A DNA stretch of 20,947 nucleotides, from the IMG/VR virus record IMGVR_UViG_3300021092_000249, positions 1 to 20,947 of that record; one strand, written 5' to 3'. The position numbers were made by a program, and so were the translations under genes. Under the pieces are notes generated by a model that made no database searches, was not told the DNA's origin, and worked only from the letters and a program-made list of their open reading frames with translations. Shown here one piece after another: positions 8,591 through 16,416 of this stretch (position 1 is the stretch's first letter; every line of letters begins with the position of its first letter). Origin of the DNA: a virus.

Positions 8591-11500
8591 TCAGGTTATC
8601 TCAACCAAATATATTTGAGAAATTGAATCTAGAGTCTTATTAGCATTTGAAGTAGTCCAGAAATATTTTGTGAAAGTTGCAGCAGTTGCTATAGCTTCAA
8701 CCTTATAAGTAACAGGAGAAGTTGTTCCAACAGCAGAATCAAAATAAATAAGACTTGCAACCATACCAGCTTCATTTGAACCTGAATTAGCACCAACTAA
8801 AAATGATTCTTCTGGATATTGTAAAATTGGTGATTCATTTTTCAGAATTCTCATTGACCCAGAAGTATCATTGTTTGTACTATGTTGTCCAGTTGCCCAT
8901 GGAACTTGTGCTATTATAAAAATTTTACTATCTGACTTTGTTGGAGTGATAGTTGCTTCTAAGTTTGTAGTAGACCAAGAATCAGTGTGTAGAGTCATTG
9001 TATTCCAAGATGCTTCTACAATTTGAGCTATTTTTCCAACAAATGGCAAATCATTAATATTTTTCCAATTTAATTGAGATCCAGTTGATGTTAAAACTGA
9101 ATCAGCAGCACCAACTTGACCATCTTTATCTACTATAATGGTTGGAGTAAGATTGCCATTTACATAGACATCAGATTCGAAAGTAGAAACTCCAACAAAT
9201 GTAGAAACACCAGTTACATATAAGTTTGTAGTTGATGTTAATCCAGCTACATTAATACTATTTCTGAATGTTGCAAAACCTACAAATGTAGATATACCAG
9301 ATACATATAAATCACCAGGAGAATCATTTGGACCTAAAATTGTCAGTTGATTTACTGTGGTTATTCCTGCATATATAGGACCAAACTGTGATACTGCAGT
9401 TGAGGCATCAATAGAATTATTGACTGTTAGTGAGTTAATAGTTAATTTATCAAAGAATGTTACTTCTTCTTCTGGAACAGGTACAACATCTATTTCTTCA
9501 CCAGTTGTTGCATCATACTTCTTACGTCCAATAAAGAATTCACCATTACTATTCATTCCAGTATAAACTACCAATCCCCCTTGAGTTGGTAATGCTTGTG
9601 AAATTAAAACTTCATCATTAGAAAGAATTCTATCTTGATTAGTTGGCATACCAGTAGAGTAGTTTCCTGGTCCAAATCCAGTATATTCAAAAGTATGTCC
9701 AGATGCTCTTAAGATTGAGTTTCTTCTCAATTCTACTGGTTGGACAAGAATTCTTCTAAATGCAGAGTTGGTTGAATGACTATCTGGTTTTGTGCCAAGA
9801 ACACCTCTTGTGCATGAAATAGTAGACCCTGATACTGAATCAACTATGATAATTTCATCATCAATCTGCAAGAAATCACCTTTGTTTAATCTAAATCCAC
9901 TATTTGTGTCAGTATTGGCAAGTCTGGCTATAAATGTAGTTTCAGTAGAAGATAATCCACCTGTACTAACTATTCTTCCCTTAAATCCATCAACTAAAGC
10001 AAATTGACGTGTTCCAATATTTTCATTTGTAGCATTAGTATCTCTGACTTGTGAAGTCAATCCAGCACTATGAACTGTTGGAGGAGTGCCAACATCACCA
10101 TCTCCCAAATCAACAAGAGGAACATTTCCAGAAACTTTAAATACAGTAATAGAAGTTTTTTCTACCACTGTGTAGGGTTGTGAAACTCCTTCAAATAAAA
10201 CTTTATTTCCAACTAAAAATGGATGTGCTGTTGTGGTTGTAACTTGAGATGTATTAGATTCTGAATCATATACACCAACTGCACTTACACCATATGCTGG
10301 AATATTAGGTATGACCACAGCAATACTTGATGCCTCTGCTTTTCCTGAAGCATTTGTATAAGAAATAGTATTGGCAGTTGCACTTGTAATTTTGAATATG
10401 CCATTATTTTCTGGATATACTGACCCAAAAACTTGAACACATCCAAAATTTTCTGGGAAAACTGCTGATACAGTCAGAACAACTGCATTAGTGCTTCCTG
10501 GTATTCCTTTTACTGTTACATTATCTGTTGAGTTATAACCAGAACCTGGATGTGCTATAATTGCTGATGTTACTTCACCATCAAAAACAGTAATGTTTGC
10601 TGTTGCTCCACTACCTGAACCTGTAGATGTGCAAAGAGGGATATCATAATATGTACCATCTACAAATCCACTTCCAGCAGATGTTACAGTCAGTTGTCTG
10701 ATACTATTAATATTATGGTTGAGAGTAGTTGTTACAGTGCAAGTGCTTCCTGCTTTAGAAATTGAAGAAACTTCTAAACCATCACCAAAATCTTTAAGGT
10801 ATTGAATTATAGTTTCTTTTGTTGTGCTGTATTTTGGGTCATTAACTTCAACTTTGCCAATAATCTTTCTTGATGCATATGATATTGTAGACTCAACATC
10901 AGACACTGCATTATCAACATCTAGTTGAGGATACAGATTATCAAGGTTTTGTGATAATCTATATTTTTCAACATTAAATGGAGATACTGTAGGAGTATTC
11001 TTAAATGAATTTAAGTATAAATGATAGATTCCATCACTATCATCTTGAGAATATTTCTGGATTGTTTTGACTTTATAAACTTGGAATTCACTGTTTAGCG
11101 ATTCACAAGTAAAGTATGGAAGATCACCTCTGTTTGAAGTATCAATTGTGTAAGGGGGAATTCTATAAGAAGAAGATGCACAGTCTCTAACATTTAACCA
11201 ACTTGCAACAGCAGATGATGCTGTGGGAGTTATTCCTCCAGGATTTCTATCAATAGTAAATCTAAATTGCAAATCACTTACAACTTCAGAAACTTCAAAT
11301 GATCCATTAAATCCTGTCCCTGTTCCTAACCCAACAGGTGCTGGTTCATTTGTACTCTTAAGATTGTAGATATTAACTTTATTTCCAACTTTTAATTTGT
11401 GTGGCGTCTTACAAATAATATTAGCTGTAGTAGTCACACCTGATGTTGTAATCCAGGCATCTACAATAACATTAGTGTTTCTTACAATTTCAATAGAATT

Positions 11501-13876
11501 ATCTCCACCAGAAGTCAAACTGATTGTATTGGGTTGAGAATAAATGCTACTTAATGAAGAAGATGATTTTTGAATAATAAATCCAGAAGTTGGATCTGAT
11601 GCATTAGGAGATTCTTTAGGAATTACTAATCTTGCTCTGTAGACTTTATCATCGTTTGTCCTCAAATCAATCTTTCTCTTGATAAAGAATCCAGGATCAT
11701 TTTGACCATACAAACTATCAACAAATGCACTATTTGAAACAATATTCAAGTACCAATTTTTTTCTGTGAAATCAAATTGGAAAGGACTACCTTCTGTTCC
11801 TGGAAGACAATCAGATACTCTAAAGACTAACTTTAAATTATCTTCTACATCAATTCCAATATCATTCTTGATATCAAGGTCAGTTTTACTGGAAAGACTT
11901 TCCCTTAATTTTATAGTTGTTGGCGTCAAAGAGTTTGGAGAAACATAATAAATTTTATTACTTTCAAATCCATCTGGAAGAACTGCATTATTTGCAATTA
12001 CTCTTACTGCTCGTCCAGTAGATATTCCTGATAATGTTCCTTCTACTGTAATAATATCGCTGGCAATACTATCAATATTATAAGATGTTTCATGATTTGG
12101 GTTGATAGTTGCTGAACCAGAATAAGTTGGATAGTAGATTGCATCACTACTTCTTGCACCAATAGTATATCCTCTTACTTTCTGATTTGGAGGAGTAAAT
12201 TGATCAGTATATCCTCTCAAATATATTCTTGTTGGGTCATTAGTGGTTGTTGTTAATCCAGCATTAATTGAATAGCAGTTGATATTGCTTTCAGTGTCAC
12301 TAATATCTTTTGGTGGAATGATATGACTTACAAATCCATGATCATCTTTTGGTAACTGATATTCTTTATACCCTTGAGAATGTAATGCAATAGCACCGAA
12401 ATTACTGTTAGAGTTTGTGATGCTTTGTTCACCACCAGATTCTGCTACAAACTGTTTTGCATATCCAATAGCAAAAATAGAAACACACTGGATAATTGAA
12501 TCATTAGATGCCTTAATGTGGAAAGTTTCCCAATCTGGGTTGTAGACTGCATTAGAATTTTGATGTAATGATGTGGTTGTTCCCAGATCATTTTGATCCA
12601 AATATGTTCCAGTATCTGCATTATATTTGACAAATGCCCTATCATCACGTTGCAGAGAAATTCCAGTAAATTGGGCAGTAACCATGCTTTTGAATCCAGT
12701 TGCTTTTGATCCATCTGCATAGAGACCATTCATTCCATAAACAGATTTCAAACTGCAGTTGAATACATATGGCGAAGAACCAGAGACTGTATCTGATTGT
12801 ATTTTTACAGTTGCTCCCTCAAAACTTGGATCTGCAGCTCCTGGTGCAGATTGAATTAAATATGTAAATTGCGTTGGACTAATAACTTGTGATACTACAA
12901 AATTACCATTAAATTGCTGTTGAACTTGAACACTGTTGCTTGATGCAACACCAGAAATTTGAACTGGTGTCAGAGGAGATAATCCATGAGATTGTTCAGT
13001 GGTGACAGTGATTGTTGTGGTTGCAGTAGAACCATCACCAGATATTACATCAGAAATAGTTAAAGTTCCTTGTCCAAGATCTCCAACAATTTTATTTTCT
13101 TCTGGATTCTTTTGTAAGTCAGTTAATGTATTTGGAATTGCACGACCAGAGAAGTTTCCATACCCATAACTAACTTTAAGATAATAATTATCAAGGTCAG
13201 TTAATGTTGACCCATCTATAATATTTTTACCATCTGCATATTCAAATGCAGTTAGTTTATGGTGAGAATATGTAGGATTGACAGTTGTTGTGGTATAAGT
13301 GTTGTATACGCCACCAACAGGATTACCATCAAAAATAGTAAATCCAAAAATATAAGAAGAACCAGTTAATCTGAAAATGGCAGATTTTGCAATATTATCA
13401 TTTGCAGGATCTGGAACAAACTTTGGTCTTATTTTTGTTTTTCTTAAATCTGCAGCTACAATAGACGTTCCTTTTGGAATTATAACGCCGCCTTCAACAC
13501 TATTATAAAGATAAAGAACATTATTTGGACTTTCCAAATCAAAGTTTGATGCAACACTCAATTCAGTAATTGATACTGTGCTGTTATTAACATCTTTGAA
13601 AACTGAACCAGTAAAATAATGTCCAGGTCTGTTATCAATATAGTGCGTTCCTGGAGAAATTAAGATTGTCGTCTGGTCAAATAAGTCGTTATTTTCCCCA
13701 GCAACATAAGAAAATCTTGCTGCCTCAAGCAGAGCTCTTTGAATTGTCTTAAATGGTCTAGTTCTTGAATTACCCTTGTTTTCAATAGAATCTGTTGAAT
13801 CTATTTCATTTGGATCAACATAAAGAGTATTACCATTAATATTTTTAAGAAAATTTTCTAATCTCGCTAAAGGCAT
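8591..13876 (-). CDS. giant tail-fibre/virion protein with beta-helix and C-terminal jelly-roll-like domain, 1761 aa
   Basis: The largest protein of the window. Its N-terminus (NTLYVDPNEIDSTDS, then TRPFKTIQRALLEAARFS and ILISPGTHYI, residues about 17-80) is the usual start of a pectin-lyase-like right-handed beta-helix. The helix continues to about residue 500 with GFKSMV near 395 and NSNSNFGAIALHSQG near 494. These motifs are shared with the 1237-aa protein. The middle holds beta-rich modules, including PGSGY repeats near 1110. Residues about 1510-1592 have a 'YVSGISTFVG...YVTGVSTFVGVSTF' shaft. The last 145 residues (from IAQIVEASWNT, with LEATITPTKSDSKIFIIAQV) look like the beta-sandwich tip common in marine phage fibres ('DTGLTATITPSSTSSKILV'). 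AAGGAT lies upstream of the ATG as ribosome site. Probable adhesin or long-fibre component; no enzyme motif seen. Confidence 0.85.
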   Translation of the reverse strand: MPLARLENFLKNINGNTLYVDPNEIDSTDSIENKGNSRTRPFKTIQRALLEAARFSYVAGENNDLFDQTTILISPGTHYIDNRPGHYFTGSVFKDVNNSTVSITELSVASNFDLESPNNVLYLYNSVEGGVIIPKGTSIVAADLRKTKIRPKFVPDPANDNIAKSAIFRLTGSSYIFGFTIFDGNPVGGVYNTYTTTTVNPTYSHHKLTAFEYADGKNIIDGSTLTDLDNYYLKVSYGYGNFSGRAIPNTLTDLQKNPEENKIVGDLGQGTLTISDVISGDGSTATTTITVTTEQSHGLSPLTPVQISGVASSNSVQVQQQFNGNFVVSQVISPTQFTYLIQSAPGAADPSFEGATVKIQSDTVSGSSPYVFNCSLKSVYGMNGLYADGSKATGFKSMVTAQFTGISLQRDDRAFVKYNADTGTYLDQNDLGTTTSLHQNSNAVYNPDWETFHIKASNDSIIQCVSIFAIGYAKQFVAESGGEQSITNSNSNFGAIALHSQGYKEYQLPKDDHGFVSHIIPPKDISDTESNINCYSINAGLTTTTNDPTRIYLRGYTDQFTPPNQKVRGYTIGARSSDAIYYPTYSGSATINPNHETSYNIDSIASDIITVEGTLSGISTGRAVRVIANNAVLPDGFESNKIYYVSPNSLTPTTIKLRESLSSKTDLDIKNDIGIDVEDNLKLVFRVSDCLPGTEGSPFQFDFTEKNWYLNIVSNSAFVDSLYGQNDPGFFIKRKIDLRTNDDKVYRARLVIPKESPNASDPTSGFIIQKSSSSLSSIYSQPNTISLTSGGDNSIEIVRNTNVIVDAWITTSGVTTTANIICKTPHKLKVGNKVNIYNLKSTNEPAPVGLGTGTGFNGSFEVSEVVSDLQFRFTIDRNPGGITPTASSAVASWLNVRDCASSSYRIPPYTIDTSNRGDLPYFTCESLNSEFQVYKVKTIQKYSQDDSDGIYHLYLNSFKNTPTVSPFNVEKYRLSQNLDNLYPQLDVDNAVSDVESTISYASRKIIGKVEVNDPKYSTTKETIIQYLKDFGDGLEVSSISKAGSTCTVTTTLNHNINSIRQLTVTSAGSGFVDGTYYDIPLCTSTGSGSGATANITVFDGEVTSAIIAHPGSGYNSTDNVTVKGIPGSTNAVVLTVSAVFPENFGCVQVFGSVYPENNGIFKITSATANTISYTNASGKAEASSIAVVIPNIPAYGVSAVGVYDSESNTSQVTTTTAHPFLVGNKVLFEGVSQPYTVVEKTSITVFKVSGNVPLVDLGDGDVGTPPTVHSAGLTSQVRDTNATNENIGTRQFALVDGFKGRIVSTGGLSSTETTFIARLANTDTNSGFRLNKGDFLQIDDEIIIVDSVSGSTISCTRGVLGTKPDSHSTNSAFRRILVQPVELRRNSILRASGHTFEYTGFGPGNYSTGMPTNQDRILSNDEVLISQALPTQGGLVVYTGMNSNGEFFIGRKKYDATTGEEIDVVPVPEEEVTFFDKLTINSLTVNNSIDASTAVSQFGPIYAGITTVNQLTILGPNDSPGDLYVSGISTFVGFATFRNSINVAGLTSTTNLYVTGVSTFVGVSTFESDVYVNGNLTPTIIVDKDGQVGAADSVLTSTGSQLNWKNINDLPFVGKIAQIVEASWNTMTLHTDSWSTTNLEATITPTKSDSKIFIIAQVPWATGQHSTNNDTSGSMRILKNESPILQYPEESFLVGANSGSNEAGMVASLIYFDSAVGTTSPVTYKVEAIATAATFTKYFWTTSNANKTLDSISQIYLVEIT

Positions 13877-13909
13877 CTCAGATTATCCTTTTTAGTTTTT
13901 CTTCTGTCT

Positions 13910-13917
13910 TATTTATC
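13910..13917 (-). promoter_or_regulatory. putative late promoter (GATAAATA) for the 1761-aa gene
   Basis: The minus-strand GATAAATA lies 33 bases upstream of the 1761-aa ATG. It forms one arm of the palindrome TATTTAT-CA-ATAAATA (13910-13925), whose other arm gives the same core on the plus strand. Confidence 0.6.
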
Positions 13918-13925
13918 AATAAATA
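13918..13925 (+). promoter_or_regulatory. putative late promoter (AATAAATA) for the plus-strand gene
   Basis: The plus-strand AATAAATA ends 22 bases before the ATG at 13948. Together with the opposite-strand core it makes a back-to-back divergent promoter pair in the 71-base gap between the two genes. Confidence 0.55.
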
Positions 13926-13947
13926 GGATTACTAACATTTGTAAGTG

Positions 13948-14700
13948 ATGGCAATTAGCACGCAAACTGAAGCACTGATTGAATTATATAATCAAAAAAT
14001 TTCTTCAGACACTCAACAATTATCACAAGTCAATTATGTTCAGACTGGATATACGATTCAGACAGGAATAGGAGAAACTGAATATGTCAAAGTTTGGGGA
14101 CCATCAGAAGTTATAGAAAATTATAATGTCCCCATTCAAAAACTTGATAATAGAATTGTAGAAATAAACACTCAAATTACAAACTTAAAAAACACTATTT
14201 TAACAATAGGTCAACAAGCAAATATTGCTGGTTGTGGAACTACAGGAGCACCACATGTTTCTGTTGCTACATCAACAATCAATTGTAAAGTTTATGCATT
14301 TAGTGGGACAAATCCATTTGCAGAATCTACTCAATCTTTATCTACATCCAACATCGGTGTTGGAGTTCAAAATAGCGTCATAACTGTTGGATTAGGGTCA
14401 TACCATGGAGATGTAGAAACTTGTTATAATTCAATTGCTATTGGTTGTACTACTGCTCCTGGAGGTTCTTGTGTGGCAGCAGCAACTTCAATTACAAATT
14501 TAACAAATCAGATTCCTGCACTAATACAGCAAAGAGATGATTTAATCACAAAAGTTAATTTCTTGAAAAATGCTCGTGTTGATTATCAATTGCAGAATTA
14601 TGCTTATAATCAATCAAAAACACAAATTAATGCTTCTATAGGAATTAGCAGCACTATCATAGATTTCCTTGAAGACCCAAATAATGCAGAATGGTTATAA
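13948..14700 (+). CDS. coiled-coil virion-type protein of unknown function, 250 aa (plus strand)
   Basis: The only plus-strand protein gene I accept here. GTG (13945) and ATG (13948) are adjacent; I chose ATG. The ribosome site is weak. The N-terminal 70 residues (LIELYNQKISSDTQQLSQ, then KLDNRIVEINTQITNLKNTI) and residues about 180-225 (ITNLTNQIPALIQQRDDLITKVNFLK) look like coiled coils. They flank a central Gly/Ser/Thr-rich part with five Cys (GCGTT, INCKV, ETCYN, IGCTT, GSCVA). The protein has no signal peptide or membrane segment and resembles no enzyme I recognise. Composition and low-complexity style match the neighbouring structural genes, so a virion component or fibre connector is likely. 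It is driven from the divergent promoter pair and runs convergently toward the tRNA. No clear terminator is visible in the 70 bases after its TAA. Confidence 0.8.
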   Translation: MAISTQTEALIELYNQKISSDTQQLSQVNYVQTGYTIQTGIGETEYVKVWGPSEVIENYNVPIQKLDNRIVEINTQITNLKNTILTIGQQANIAGCGTTGAPHVSVATSTINCKVYAFSGTNPFAESTQSLSTSNIGVGVQNSVITVGLGSYHGDVETCYNSIAIGCTTAPGGSCVAAATSITNLTNQIPALIQQRDDLITKVNFLKNARVDYQLQNYAYNQSKTQINASIGISSTIIDFLEDPNNAEWL

Positions 14701-14770
14701 AAACCCTGAGAGCAATTTTTACCTGGAATTTTTTCGAGGAGATTTTTGGAATTAAAAGTCAATTTTGAAA

Positions 14771-14843
14771 TAGGAGTGGTGGGATTCGAACCCACCCTGG
14801 ATAGATTTTAAGTCTACTGCCTCTTCCGCTGGGCTACACTCCC
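14771..14843 (-). tRNA. tRNA-Leu (anticodon UAA), short variable loop
   Basis: 73 bases on the minus strand fold as a cloverleaf. The acceptor stem is GGGAGTG/CACTCCT with one G-U pair. The D-arm is GCC/GGC. The anticodon stem is GTAGA/TCTAT around loop CTTAAAA, with T33 and anticodon TAA at 14810-14808. The T-arm is GTGGG-TTCGAAT-CCCAC and the discriminator is A. The loop CTTAAAA is typical of tRNA-Leu(UAA). The variable loop is only five bases (CCAGG), whereas bacterial tRNA-Leu normally has a long class II arm, so charging identity is less certain than the anticodon. CCA is not encoded. A phage tRNA reading UUA would suit AT-rich late genes. A strong sigma70-type promoter lies about 75 bases upstream. 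Confidence 0.9.
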
Positions 14844-14917
14844 ATGGTGAGGACTTACACAGCCTCAGGATTTCTCCTTCACAGGCACGATGCCTCAACG
14901 CACTTCCTTCACACCAA

Positions 14918-14947
14918 GACAGTATAGTAAACCCAACCTATACTGTC
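14918..14947. repeat. perfect 10-bp inverted repeat overlapping the tRNA promoter
   Basis: GACAGTATAG and CTATACTGTC are exact reverse complements separated by 10 bases. One arm contains most of the -35 box and the other the -10 box. No T-run follows on either strand, so a rho-independent terminator is unlikely. It could be an operator or a transcript hairpin. Confidence 0.8.
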
Positions 14948-14949
14948 AA
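14921..14949 (-). promoter_or_regulatory. sigma70-type promoter for the tRNA gene
   Basis: On the minus strand TTGACA (14949-14944, perfect -35) is followed by exactly 17 bases and TATACT (14926-14921, 5 of 6 for -10). Transcription should begin near 14914 and run into the tRNA after a leader of about 70 bases. The -35 box overlaps the TGA stop of the 56-aa ORF. It differs from the ATAAATA late cores in the window, so the tRNA is probably made by the host sigma70-type polymerase, perhaps early. Confidence 0.7.
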
Positions 14950-15116
14950 CCCTCGTAAGCAAGTTCACCTTTTAGTTGAGCAATCTTGGCAGTTGCAAAG
15001 CACTCTACACAAGTCCAAAAGGTTTCCCCACTAACCATATTCTCACCACAGAAATGGGATGCACAATCTTCAAGAATGCCATTCAGTTCATTCAGTTGGT
15101 CACGATTGATTTGCAT
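14946..15116 (-). CDS. small hypothetical protein with paired cysteines, 56 aa
   Basis: The ORF begins MQINRDQLNELNGILEDC and ends KIAQLKGELAYEG. It has Cys18, Cys23, Cys36 and Cys39, the last two as CVEC. This could be a small metal-binding or redox motif, but the C-x4-C/CxxC spacing does not fit a zinc ribbon I recognise. The protein looks mainly alpha-helical and soluble. It lies 36 bases after the S74 gene in the same direction. No clear Shine-Dalgarno is seen before the ATG (ACCCACC). A hand count gives 72 G+C in 171 bases (about 42 %), higher than neighbouring structural genes look. The stop codon sits inside the tRNA promoter. I do not recognise a function. Its amino-acid make-up is protein-like and the intergenic space is otherwise unexplained. 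Confidence 0.6.
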   Translation of the reverse strand: MQINRDQLNELNGILEDCASHFCGENMVSGETFWTCVECFATAKIAQLKGELAYEG

Positions 15117-15152
15117 GGTGGGTACTGTCTTGCTTACCCATCCATCATAGCA

Positions 15153-15866
15153 TCAGGAGAAGCACTCTGCAAGTTTCGTGGACAGTTCCTCAACTGTCTG
15201 TTTGAGAGTGTTGATTTGCTCTTGTTGTTCTTTGATTGCTTCTACTAAAAGTGCAGTAAGATTTTCATATCTAATGCTTTTTAAAGTTTGTCCTTCTACA
15301 ATCTCATCTACTACAACTTCTGGAACAATCTTTTCAACTTCTTGAGCTATTAAACCAATTTGTCTTGATTCATTCTCTGACTTCAAAGGAACTACATCTT
15401 CTCTCCAATCAAAGCGAACACCACTTAATTCTAAAACTTTTTCAAGACCATCTTGAATAGGTTCTACATTCTTCTTTGCATTCTCATCAGAACATGGTGC
15501 AGTACAAACTGCTGTATTATTTTGAAGTAATTGTGTTGAATTAATAGGAGTTGTTTGAATTAATTGAGGAGAACTGAATGCCATTTGCACTGAAGCAGCA
15601 TTTGAAGTTGGTTCTGCTTTTACTTGTCCACCAACTTGAGTTTTAAATCCAAGCAGTGACATAATTCCTAATTGACTTTTAGCACCTATACCATTATAAA
15701 GTCCAAGTTGATTGTGAAGTCCTTGAAAGTTTGATACACCCCAGTTTTGTAATGAGAATGGTAGTGTTGGGTCTATAGATTGCCAAATATCTACAGCAGA
15801 TATTGGTGGTAATGCTGCTGTCCCTACTTGGATTGATTCTGCATCTATTCTGGTAAATTTTGCCAT
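15153..15866 (-). CDS. small virion protein with C-terminal peptidase S74 chaperone domain, 237 aa
   Basis: Residues 1-120 are a hydrophobic, Gln/Gly-rich segment (QGLHNQLGLYNGIGAKSQLG) followed by a CTAPC pair. Residues about 126-237 are a peptidase S74 domain: SDENAK gives the Ser126/Lys131 dyad, then [45 protein letters not shown] and a closing coiled coil. S74 domains trimerise fibre-type proteins and then cleave themselves off. With only about 125 residues before the domain, the mature product would be unusually small for a fibre. It starts one base after the stop of the 182-aa spike gene and so closes the baseplate operon. It may form a short tip or a fibre attached to the hub. The S74 assignment is firm; the virion location is inferred. 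Confidence 0.88.
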   Translation of the reverse strand: MAKFTRIDAESIQVGTAALPPISAVDIWQSIDPTLPFSLQNWGVSNFQGLHNQLGLYNGIGAKSQLGIMSLLGFKTQVGGQVKAEPTSNAASVQMAFSSPQLIQTTPINSTQLLQNNTAVCTAPCSDENAKKNVEPIQDGLEKVLELSGVRFDWREDVVPLKSENESRQIGLIAQEVEKIVPEVVVDEIVEGQTLKSIRYENLTALLVEAIKEQQEQINTLKQTVEELSTKLAECFS

Positions 15867-15867
15867 A

Positions 15868-16416
15868 TTAGTAATTAAACATGTTAAGTGCGCTGATTAT
15901 CACTGAGTTTAATAAAGTTTGAGGGACTAATGATGCTGTAGGTTCCACACAAGAAAATCCAGCATCAGTAAACATTCTTATGGGACCAGGAGAACGAAAT
16001 AACATTCTTGTTCTGGCACCAATCCCTACAACTGAACCATCAACTTTAATAGTATTATTCGCATACAACTCCATATTTTGACCTGATCTAATAATAAAAG
16101 GAGTATCACTACCAGTTGATTCAAATTTAATTGACCTTGCTGATATAGTTACTTCTCCATCAGCACTCAAACGAATGTTTTTTGCCTTGATGGCAAGTCC
16201 CTCTTTTGCATTACTTGCAATATTATCTGCTTGTTTTGCAGTAGATTGACTTTGGATTTCAAACCCACCATCCTTAAACAGTTTAATTGATGCATCAGAT
16301 GCAGAATGAAGTTCAATCTGTCTTGTTCTTACAGTTTCTTTATCTTCACCTATGAAGATTGTTCCATAATCACCATCATTAATTACATAACCCTTAGGGG
16401 GATGTTTATAAACCAT
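15868..16416 (-). CDS. beta-helix spike/needle-like baseplate protein (T4 gp5 C-terminal analogue), 182 aa
   Basis: The N-terminus (HPPKGYVINDGDYGTIFIGED) precedes a series of short beta-strand units: RQIELHSASDASIKL, LAIKAKNIRLSADGEVTISA, RSIKFES, NMELYANNTIKVDG and TRMLFRSPGPIRMFTD. Alternating hydrophobic residues and turns every 8 to 10 positions resemble the triple-stranded beta-helix of the T4 gp5 C-terminus and VgrG spikes. The gene overlaps the end of the gp5-like gene by 11 bases, which supports coupled production of two parts of one spike. No lysozyme motif is present. It could instead be a chaperone-like companion of the spike. The fold assignment is by eye and moderate. Confidence 0.72.
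   Translation of the reverse strand: MVYKHPPKGYVINDGDYGTIFIGEDKETVRTRQIELHSASDASIKLFKDGGFEIQSQSTAKQADNIASNAKEGLAIKAKNIRLSADGEVTISARSIKFESTGSDTPFIIRSGQNMELYANNTIKVDGSVVGIGARTRMLFRSPGPIRMFTDAGFSCVEPTASLVPQTLLNSVIISALNMFNY

Noticed and set aside
12445-12729. Minus-strand ORF of 94 aa inside the 1761-aa gene
   Set aside because: Shifted-frame shadow within a well-supported beta-helix coding region; no independent start signal.
14701-14770. Bidirectional terminator between the convergent plus-strand gene and the tRNA
   Set aside because: T-rich runs exist, but I could not find a GC-rich stem of adequate length before them on either strand.
14610-14795. Minus-strand ORF of 61 aa
   Set aside because: It starts inside the tRNA and runs antisense to the end of the plus-strand gene.
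14918-14947. Rho-independent terminator for the 56-aa gene
   Set aside because: The 10-bp stem has no following T-run on either strand, and its arms coincide with -35 and -10 boxes at ideal 17-bp spacing, which fits a promoter better.
15114-15155. Read-through of the S74 gene's TGA into the 56-aa ORF, which is in the same frame
   Set aside because: The 13 intervening codons contain no stop, but there is no read-through signal, and one in three adjacent ORFs is in frame by chance.
14976-15248. Plus-strand ORF of 90 aa
   Set aside because: Lies antisense to the 56-aa ORF and the S74 gene end, with no ribosome site and an unlikely composition (runs of Leu/Phe).
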